Source: Desulfurococcales archaeon (GTDB lineage: Archaea > Thermoproteota > Thermoprotei_A > Sulfolobales > AG1). Taken from it: a DNA stretch of 8,253 nucleotides. The stretch covers positions 1 to 8,253 of the forward strand of contig JALXCO010000047.1 in NCBI GenBank assembly GCA_026990885.1, read 5' to 3'. Under the pieces are notes generated by a model, which saw nothing but the letters and a program-made list of their open reading frames with translations, searched no databases and was not told the DNA's origin. The translations under genes were made by a program, and so were the position numbers. Of the stretch, positions 1-5,251 are shown in pieces (positions within the stretch are counted from its first letter, which is position 1; each line of letters opens with the position of its first letter).

Positions 1-109
1 ATCGCAAGGTGACTTTATATTTAAGATTTACTTTTGTTATGTTAAATATAGTACCTTCAAATTTAAGTTTTTATCATTGATAACTGCGGTATTAACCCTG
101 TAATATTAT

Positions 110-122
110 TAGAAAATAAAAG
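110..122 (-). terminator. poly-T terminator after thi4
   Basis: Read on the minus strand, the bases directly after the thi4 TAG stop are two T runs (CTTTTATTTTCT). Archaeal transcription commonly ends at such T-rich tracts without needing a hairpin. The rest of 1-122 is AT-rich and shows no gene on either strand. It also contains plus-strand T runs (TTTT near 32, TTTTT near 68), which could end a plus-strand gene lying to the left, but that gene is not visible. Confidence 0.5.
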
Positions 123-902
123 CTATATGAGTCTATAGGCTAGTTCAGCGGCCTTCTCCCCGGATAGGAGCATCGCTCCAAATGTAGGCCCCATTCTCGG
201 CAGCCCAAAGTATTCAGCTACCGACATTCCAGCAACTATCAGCCCTGGATAGATTTCCTTAGTGTTCTCAACCACGAGATCTTCAGACTCGCCAACCCAC
301 ATAGGGCCGGCTATAGACGACTTAAGTATCCCCCTCTCGCTAAGCCTCCTGGCTAGCCTGGCATCGTGCCCCGTTGCATCTATAACCGCCTTGCTCTCGA
401 GAGCTATTGGATCCACACAGGTTATCTGTCTAGGGAGAGCCTGAACAGGCGTCCAGTTAACCACTACGCCCGACACTCTCCCTTTCCTAACTACAAGATC
501 CTCTATAGATGTCATGTTAAGGACCTCTGCACCAGCCTCGAGGGTTCTGGCTATAAGCTTCGATGCCAAGAGAGGCCCGCTAGTTACGTATAGGCCTTTC
601 CTGTACTCCCTGTACTCTACACCCAGCTCGTCCAGGATCCTATTTGCTGGAGCCCTTATGGTTACCGGGTTCATGAGATATCCTCCCAGCCAAAGGCCCC
701 CGCCCAGATAGTTGTTTTGCTCTATTATCAGCACCTTCAGCCCCTTAATAGCCAGCTTATATGCCGCCATTAACCCCGCTGGTCCCGCGCCAGCAACTAT
801 TACGTCGGATCTTATATACTCCTTGAGTTTTCTTGTGAACTCCGACACTATTGCTTCAGACACGTCACCCTCACTGGTTCCAGGGCTAAATAGGCTGCCC
901 AT
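123..902 (-). CDS. thi4: Thiamine thiazole synthase, Thi4 family (cysteine-type)
   Basis: Thi4 makes the thiazole moiety of thiamin (ADP-thiazole) from NAD and glycine in the cytoplasm. The 259 residues match the family's usual length. An N-terminal Rossmann FAD/NAD-binding motif, GAGPAGLMAAYKLA, is at residues 38-51. The family's glycine/tryptophan loop GGGLWLGGYLMN is at 67-78, and the C-terminal signature GLPRMGPTFGAMLLSG is at 233-248. In TCVDP, Cys162 directly precedes VDP. In yeast and plant Thi4 the cysteine in this place donates its own sulfur. In sulfide-using methanogen enzymes a histidine sits there. Asp164 and His179 (in GHD) are likely iron ligands. The start is ATG, with a GGAG ribosome binding site 7 bases upstream. 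The gene lies 57 bases downstream of hel308 on the same strand, with its own TATA-like element in the gap. Archaeal homologues were once labelled ribose-1,5-bisphosphate isomerase; I prefer thiazole synthase. The family call is secure, and the suicide mechanism is inferred from Cys162. Confidence 0.93.
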   Translation of the reverse strand: MGSLFSPGTSEGDVSEAIVSEFTRKLKEYIRSDVIVAGAGPAGLMAAYKLAIKGLKVLIIEQNNYLGGGLWLGGYLMNPVTIRAPANRILDELGVEYREYRKGLYVTSGPLLASKLIARTLEAGAEVLNMTSIEDLVVRKGRVSGVVVNWTPVQALPRQITCVDPIALESKAVIDATGHDARLARRLSERGILKSSIAGPMWVGESEDLVVENTKEIYPGLIVAGMSVAEYFGLPRMGPTFGAMLLSGEKAAELAYRLI

Positions 903-909
903 AGCGGTT

Positions 910-944
910 CTCCTTTATCCTCATGCTATAGGTAGCTTATATAG
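910..944 (-). promoter_or_regulatory. thi4 promoter (TATA box) and ribosome binding site
   Basis: On the minus strand CTATATAAG at 944-936 is a good archaeal TATA box centred near 940. The usual 26-base offset puts transcription start near 914, just ahead of a GGAG ribosome binding site at 913-910, which is 7 bases from the ATG. This suggests thi4 can be transcribed separately from hel308, although no T-run separates the two genes. I see no THI-box riboswitch here. Confidence 0.45.
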
Positions 945-959
945 ATTGCTATAGGTTAG

Positions 960-3107
960 CTATAGATCACGAACATCAACACCGAGCTGAGCGAACAGCT
1001 CCTTAACCACCCTCCTATTAAAGCCTCTCAGCCTCAAGATCGCTCTGGGATCGGCCCTCCTGAGATCATCGATAGATCGGTAGCCAGCATCATATAGAGC
1101 CCTAGCCCTAACCCTCCCTATACCCTTGAGCTTGATCAGTTCAAGAAGATCTTCCCTAACACCCTCCTCAAGCCTGATGGAGAGCCTATATAGATACTCG
1201 GAGTGGTGCCTGAGATCCTTAAAGATCGAGGAGACAACATGGATAGCATGGGCTATCCACGTTGCCGTCTCAATCATAGATCTCAAGTCACCGGGCATCA
1301 GACCGGTGATTTCATATATAGAGTCCTCATCATACTCATCTATCCATAGCTTCAGGGCCTTAGCGTTTCTATACGCTAGAAGCCAGAGCTCGAAGTCCAC
1401 ATCCCCCAGAGGCTCAGGAAGCTCGCCAGCCTCCGCCAGCTCGATGGCTTCATCCTCAAGCTTCTTGAATCCACCCCTCCTACTCCCGCTCCTAATGAAG
1501 TCTGGTGTCTGACAGATCATGTGGAGATACCATAGATCACCCTTAACCCTCTCCTCACCCCTGAGGTGGGTGAGGGCTCTGTGGGCTGTTAAAGGATCTA
1601 TATACTGCATGCTAACCACCCTGCCAAGCCTAGTCACCTCGATGGTTGAGTTCCTTCTGTCTATCATCTCCATCCTCGACAAATCATTGATCACCCTGGA
1701 CAGAACAGACCTTAAACCCCTAAAAGATCTCTTGAAGCCATAGAACGTGTCCGAGAAGAAGTCCTCAACCTCGGAGAAGGTCTTTGCGTAGCCAGAAGCC
1801 AGTATAGATAGCACATGTATCCTCAAGCTCCTCTCGCTATTGAGCATCGAATCAACAGGCTCAGGGGACCCCCTAATATAGTCCATAGCCTTTGAGGGCG
1901 TCTGATCAACAATAATGGCCTCACCATACTCATCGAACTGGGGCCTGCCAGCCCGCCCAGCCATCTGCTTAAACTCGATCAGCGATATAGGCTCGTAGTA
2001 GCCATCAGAATACCTCATAGTAGTGATCAAGACACGCCTAGCAGGGAGATTCACACCAGCAGCTAGAGTTGGGGTTGAGACCACAACCTTCAGCAAGCCC
2101 TCCCTAAAGCCACGCTCAATAATCCTTCTAGCCTCCAGAGAGAGCCCTGCATGATGGAACGCTACACCCCTAGATATCAGGGGCTTAAGATTATCAACCT
2201 CTATCCTCGACGACACGCTACTCTCCAGATCGGATACGAGGTCCCTAGCTAAACCCCCAGCTATAGAGTGGGCATAGAGACCCAGAGACTCGGCAATCCT
2301 CCTAGCCAGGGACTCGGCGTTTCTCCGGGATTGAGAGAAGATGAGAACCTGGTAATCCCTCTCTATAGCTGTTCTAGAGCTATATATGTAGGGGTCCCCA
2401 ACAACACGCTCAACCCTACCGTCTTCAAAGACGAACCTCGACCCCCTACGATCATAGTAGCCGTATATGAGGGGCACAGGGCGCCAATCACAGATAACAG
2501 CCTCACCCCCAACCCATTCAGCCAGCTCATCCGGGTTGCCTATGGTGGCGCTTAAACCCAGAACCTGGATCCCGAGCCTTAGAGCTCTAGCCACGATCAT
2601 CTCGATGATCGGCCCCCTATCGGGGTCCCCCACACTATGGATCTCGTCGATAACTATGAGGGAAACCCTCTCAATCCATGATGGCCTATGCCTAAAGATA
2701 GAGTCTAAACGCTCATAGGTGGTTATCAAAACATCATACCTACCCAAGCTCTCCCCAGGCTCATCAAAGTCTCCCGTGCTTATCCCTAGCCTGAGCCCTA
2801 GCCTCCTGCTCCAGCCAGAGAACTCATCAAACTTCTCGTTGGCCAGAGCCTTCAGGGGGCATGTATATATAGCTATCCCGCCACCCATCGAGGCCCTCAT
2901 AAGCGCCATCTCAGCTATAAGGGTTTTGCCGCTAGCTGTTGGTGCGGAGACAACCATGCTTCTTCCGCTCAAAACACCTCTAGCCACAGCCTCCGCTTGG
3001 GGGGGTGTTAGAGCGCTATACCCCCTAAGCTCCAGCTCCTCCCTTATCTTGGCTGGCAGATCAATCTTCTCTAGAGGTATAGGTTTCGACGGGCACTCCC
3101 AATCCAT
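960..3107 (-). CDS. hel308: ATP-dependent DNA helicase Hel308 (Hjm), Ski2-like SF2
   Basis: Hel308 is a 3'-5' DNA helicase that acts at stalled replication forks and in recombination. At 715 residues the protein is full length. Motifs appear in order: Q-motif region LTPPQAEAV (33-41), Walker A APTASGKT (55-62), TCPLKALANEK (82-92), DEIH box (154-157), SAT (186-188), FHHAGLS (317-323), TPTLAAGVNLPARR (345-358) and motif VI QMAGRAGRP (381-389). Winged-helix and ratchet-helix regions follow at about 425-640. A C-terminal helix-hairpin-helix centres on LKGIGRVRARALYDAGY (660-676), which is typical of Hel308 and argues against other Ski2-like helicases. The start is the first ATG after an in-frame TGA. 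It is preceded by GAGATGAT, one mismatch from the crenarchaeal ribosome binding site, 5 bases upstream. The gene lies 94 bases downstream of the small helical-protein gene on the same strand, so the two may be co-transcribed. All catalytic motifs are intact. Confidence 0.95.
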   Translation of the reverse strand: MDWECPSKPIPLEKIDLPAKIREELELRGYSALTPPQAEAVARGVLSGRSMVVSAPTASGKTLIAEMALMRASMGGGIAIYTCPLKALANEKFDEFSGWSRRLGLRLGISTGDFDEPGESLGRYDVLITTYERLDSIFRHRPSWIERVSLIVIDEIHSVGDPDRGPIIEMIVARALRLGIQVLGLSATIGNPDELAEWVGGEAVICDWRPVPLIYGYYDRRGSRFVFEDGRVERVVGDPYIYSSRTAIERDYQVLIFSQSRRNAESLARRIAESLGLYAHSIAGGLARDLVSDLESSVSSRIEVDNLKPLISRGVAFHHAGLSLEARRIIERGFREGLLKVVVSTPTLAAGVNLPARRVLITTMRYSDGYYEPISLIEFKQMAGRAGRPQFDEYGEAIIVDQTPSKAMDYIRGSPEPVDSMLNSERSLRIHVLSILASGYAKTFSEVEDFFSDTFYGFKRSFRGLRSVLSRVINDLSRMEMIDRRNSTIEVTRLGRVVSMQYIDPLTAHRALTHLRGEERVKGDLWYLHMICQTPDFIRSGSRRGGFKKLEDEAIELAEAGELPEPLGDVDFELWLLAYRNAKALKLWIDEYDEDSIYEITGLMPGDLRSMIETATWIAHAIHVVSSIFKDLRHHSEYLYRLSIRLEEGVREDLLELIKLKGIGRVRARALYDAGYRSIDDLRRADPRAILRLRGFNRRVVKELFAQLGVDVRDL

Positions 3108-3112
3108 CGAGT

Positions 3113-3120
3113 ATCATCTC
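3113..3120 (-). promoter_or_regulatory. hel308 ribosome binding site
   Basis: On the minus strand GAGATGAT lies 5 bases before the hel308 ATG. It matches the crenarchaeal anti-Shine-Dalgarno complement GAGGTGAT at seven of eight bases. It supports the chosen start, as does the in-frame TGA that it overlaps. Confidence 0.6.
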
Positions 3121-3188
3121 TAGCCATAGCTGTGGTTGAGCCAAACGATTGGAGCCCTCCCGCAACTCTATACGCTGTGTAGCCATAT

Positions 3189-3198
3189 AGATATATAG
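3189..3198 (-). promoter_or_regulatory. possible hel308 TATA box
   Basis: On the minus strand CTATATATCT lies in the gap after the upstream gene's stop codon, about 85 bases before the hel308 ATG. A start 26 bases downstream would leave a leader of about 60 bases, which is long for this kind of genome. Co-transcription from the upstream gene is an equal possibility. Confidence 0.25.
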
Positions 3199-3201
3199 AA
3201 T

Positions 3202-3735
3202 CTAGAAGCGCTTTAACATTTTCTCCATTATCTCTATCCTCGACCTGTGATCCCTCGCAATCTCGTTTGAGAGCATGTTAAGGAACTCACCAACCTTAAT
3301 CCTGTTGAGGGAAGCTATCAGCAGATCAAAAGCATCCATGAACCATGTTAGCTCCTTCTCGATCTTGAGTATATTGTATATTATCTCCCTAAAGTCGCTC
3401 GACCTTATAGACCTGATATAGAACTCCTTGATCTCGGAAACCATAGACTCCACAGAATCCCTCAGGTTCTTGAACTCCCCAGACTCCAGGGCTATCCTCA
3501 TAAGGAAGTACTCCTTACTAATCATAGATAGAAACCTGCGCTGCTTATCCACATCGTTGGCTAGATAGTACAGGGTTATCTTGATCTCCATATCATCGGT
3601 TAGGTACGCGGCCTTGAGGTATAGCTCGTTAAGAATCATCGATGTGATCTCCATGGCGTCGAGGACAATCAGCACGTTATGCTCTATGGTTCCGTATTTC
3701 GGGTACTCGCTTGGCATACCGATCACTTCACTCAC
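3202..3735 (-). CDS. Small all-helical protein, possibly a degenerate ferritin-like/rubrerythrin-like protein
   Basis: I do not recognise this 177-residue protein. It has no signal peptide or membrane segment and appears to consist of helices at about 17-47, 48-75, 85-145 and 148-176. The spacing resembles a ferritin-like four-helix bundle: AMEITSMILNELYLKAA (27-43), LANDVDKQRRFL (58-69), IEKELTWFM (125-133) and LSNEIARDH (155-163) echo rubrerythrin helix patterns. However, the expected E..H ligand pairs are replaced by Val62/Gln65 and Ile159/Asp162, and only Glu126 fits. If the fold is right, diiron binding is probably lost. That fold call is inference. Translation could start at GTG 3735 or at ATG 3717 (residue 7). 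The ATG has GAAGTGATC, close to the crenarchaeal ribosome binding site, ending 3 bases upstream, so a 171-residue product is quite possible. The gene is upstream of hel308 on the same strand, so a role alongside the helicase is conceivable but unproven. Confidence 0.75.
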   Translation of the reverse strand: MSEVIGMPSEYPKYGTIEHNVLIVLDAMEITSMILNELYLKAAYLTDDMEIKITLYYLANDVDKQRRFLSMISKEYFLMRIALESGEFKNLRDSVESMVSEIKEFYIRSIRSSDFREIIYNILKIEKELTWFMDAFDLLIASLNRIKVGEFLNMLSNEIARDHRSRIEIMEKMLKRF

Positions 3736-3754
3736 ATTAATTATTCCCTATAAC

Positions 3755-3772
3755 TATATATATCCATATATA
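3755..3772. promoter_or_regulatory. AT-rich core of divergent promoter region
   Basis: TATATATAT and ATATATA flank a central CC, giving a perfect 7-base inverted repeat (3757-3763 with 3766-3772) that presents TATA-like sequence on both strands. For the minus strand, a TATA box centred near 3759 predicts transcription start near 3733. That is just inside the GTG start of the helical-protein gene and about 16 bases before its ATG alternative. For the plus strand, the amidohydrolase start is about 80 bases away, so a closer element is also likely. Confidence 0.45.
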
Positions 3773-3826
3773 ATGTTTACAGCAGAGGCTGAGGAGCCTA
3801 GATACAAATCCTAATTAAAGACATCC

Positions 3827-3836
3827 ACATAAAACC
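3827..3836 (+). promoter_or_regulatory. possible TATA box for the amidohydrolase gene
   Basis: ACATAAAACC is centred about 22 bases upstream of the TTG start. No good ribosome binding site precedes that start. The distance would suit a leaderless or nearly leaderless transcript. The match to a TATA box is only moderate. Confidence 0.3.
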
Positions 3837-3852
3837 AATTGGTATAGCTGGA

Positions 3853-5073
3853 TTGGCCTCCAAGAGATACAGCAGGATAGTTATAGACTCCGGGATAGCG
3901 CTGATCGGGGAGGACCTCGAGGCTGTGAGAGGAAGATATATAGTTATTGAGAACGGCACAGTATCGCATATAGCACCAAGATCCTTCTCACTAAATAGTG
4001 TTGAAGTGGGAGGCGAAACATATTTTCTAGACTGTAGAGCAGGCATTGTTTCCCCAACACTCATAAACTCGCATACGCACACAGCAGATATAGGCTTCCC
4101 TGAGATAGGCTACGACCTCGATATAGATTCGCTGGTGGGCGAGCCATACGGACTAAAGTACATCTACCTTGATAGAGAGGCCGGAAATCTAGAGAGCTAC
4201 ATATATGCGTTCCTCAAGCTAAGCCTTGAGAGTGGTGTTTCAGCCGTAGCCGATTTCCGTGAGGGCGGGTTGAGGGGTTTTCTGAGCGGTGTTGATGCCT
4301 CTAGAAGAATCGATCTGGTGAGCTACACGCCAATGTACATGCCCCGGTACATGGGGCCCGAACACGATCCAGAGCGGTGGCTTAAGGGGGTAGCGGAGGA
4401 TTTATCCAGGATCAAGAAGATCTATGGATCCAGCAGACTCTGGATAGCTCTATCCTCACCCCACTACTACAGCAAGGAGCAGCTAACCAAGCTCGACAAG
4501 CTATCCATCGAGAACGGCATCTATATAGCGTCACACATAGCTGAAACCGAGGATGTTAGGGGGGAGGGAGACTTCGAGCTGGTTAAGGATCTAGAGAGCC
4601 TCAAGCTAGCCGTCCACGGATATAGCCTGGGTGTGGATGAGCTTAGATACCTGAGCGAGCGCGGGGTGTATCTGGCTATATGCCCGAGAAGCGCCCTATG
4701 GTTCAGCGGCAGGGTGGTCAGCCTTAGGAACCTCAAGGAAAGCGGTATAAGGGTTGTGGTTGGAACCGATAACGGTGGGTGGATCAAACCCGACCTGTGG
4801 AGAGAGCTGGAGCTGCTGGCCTCCCTATCCAGGAGGGAGGGGTGGGTGTATGAGCCTGTCGAGATACTCAAGATGGCCACGGTCTATCCGGGGGAGCTTT
4901 TTGGTGTCGGCAACGTGATCAGGGAGGGTGCTCGGGCTAGGCTTATGTGTGTTGCGTCTAAATGGATCAATATTGAGAGCGTTAGGAGCCCGATAATCCA
5001 CCTGCTTAAACGGGGCGGTGTGGAGAGTGTTCGCAGCGTTGTTATAGGTGATCGTGTGGTTTATGCGGGATAG
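3853..5073 (+). CDS. Amidohydrolase-superfamily metal-dependent hydrolase (cytosine deaminase/TRZ-ATZ type)
   Basis: This is a cytoplasmic metal-dependent hydrolase, most likely a deaminase of a nucleobase, nucleoside or related ring compound. An N-terminal beta-sandwich segment (about 8-66) leads into the TIM barrel. Metal-ligand motifs are all present: HTH (His74, His76) after SPTLINS, His228 with Glu231 in SHIAET, His255 in VHGYSL, and Asp306 in GTDN. The HxxE pair is typical of the cytosine deaminase/SAH deaminase branch, where the Glu shuttles protons. A beta-sandwich strand returns at the C-terminus (about 355-405). The 406 residues fit the family. The start is TTG, the only standard start codon after an upstream in-frame TAG at 3799. 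No clear ribosome binding site is seen, suggesting a leaderless message. The gene diverges from the helical-protein gene. Substrate specificity cannot be read: SAH/MTA deaminase, guanine deaminase and chlorohydrolase-like activities all remain possible. Confidence 0.88.
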   Translation: MASKRYSRIVIDSGIALIGEDLEAVRGRYIVIENGTVSHIAPRSFSLNSVEVGGETYFLDCRAGIVSPTLINSHTHTADIGFPEIGYDLDIDSLVGEPYGLKYIYLDREAGNLESYIYAFLKLSLESGVSAVADFREGGLRGFLSGVDASRRIDLVSYTPMYMPRYMGPEHDPERWLKGVAEDLSRIKKIYGSSRLWIALSSPHYYSKEQLTKLDKLSIENGIYIASHIAETEDVRGEGDFELVKDLESLKLAVHGYSLGVDELRYLSERGVYLAICPRSALWFSGRVVSLRNLKESGIRVVVGTDNGGWIKPDLWRELELLASLSRREGWVYEPVEILKMATVYPGELFGVGNVIREGARARLMCVASKWINIESVRSPIIHLLKRGGVESVRSVVIGDRVVYAG

Positions 5074-5106
5074 ATCGTGTGTAGCTGCTGAATCACTCAG
5101 AGCTTT

Positions 5107-5146
5107 GGCCCCTCATCACATTTCAGGCTACCCTCATGTGAGGGCC
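5107..5146 (+). repeat. GC-rich inverted repeats in the intergenic gap
   Basis: CCCTCATGTGAGGG at 5131-5144 is a perfect inverted repeat (CCCTCA/TGAGGG) with a 2-base centre. The right arm can instead pair with GGCCCCTCA at 5107-5115 (TGAGGGCC at 5139-5146, with one mismatched C), enclosing a 23-base loop. The two pairings exclude one another. The repeat lies in the 175-base gap between the amidohydrolase and M20 genes, which otherwise holds only the M20 promoter. It could be an operator, an RNA structure or chance. No T-run follows, so it does not look like a terminator. Confidence 0.45.
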
Positions 5147-5215
5147 CCTAACATCATTGATCCGTAAAAAGCGGTCTGTGGCCCAAACCCACCGTTATAG
5201 AGTATTCCTTAGAAT

Positions 5216-5224
5216 TATAATATA
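5216..5224 (+). promoter_or_regulatory. TATA box of the M20 peptidase gene
   Basis: TATAATATA, embedded in an AT-rich stretch, is centred near 5220. The standard 26-base offset predicts transcription start near 5246. That is immediately before the GTG at 5249, or 12 bases before the alternative TTG at 5258. Confidence 0.55.
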
Positions 5225-5246
5225 TTTCACGATACCACTAATATCT

Positions 5247-5251
5247 AGGTG
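5247..5251 (+). promoter_or_regulatory. ribosome binding site that may shift the M20 start to TTG 5258
   Basis: AGGTG matches the core of the crenarchaeal ribosome binding site and lies 6 bases before an in-frame TTG at 5258 (residue 4). It overlaps the GTG at 5249. Translation therefore either begins at that GTG without a leader, or begins at TTG using this site. Confidence 0.4.

Noticed and set aside
16..50. 9-base inverted repeat TATATTTAA / TTAAATATA in the left AT-rich tail.
   Set aside because: The arms contain only A and T, in a region that is itself very AT-rich. A chance match is likely, and such a stem would not be stable at high temperature.
960..986. Possible PCNA-interacting peptide at the Hel308 C-terminus (QLGVDVRDL).
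   Set aside because: It lacks the aromatic pair and the correctly spaced hydrophobic residue of a PIP box.
960..3107. Several long plus-strand open frames opposite hel308.
   Set aside because: They show no recognisable motifs or start signals and are explained as codon-bias shadows of the helicase gene.
3773..3814. A 13-codon open frame starting at ATG 3773 (MFTAEAEEPRYKS) upstream of the amidohydrolase, considered as a leader peptide.
   Set aside because: It has no ribosome binding site, the TATA core is too close to its ATG, and it has no codon run suggesting attenuation.
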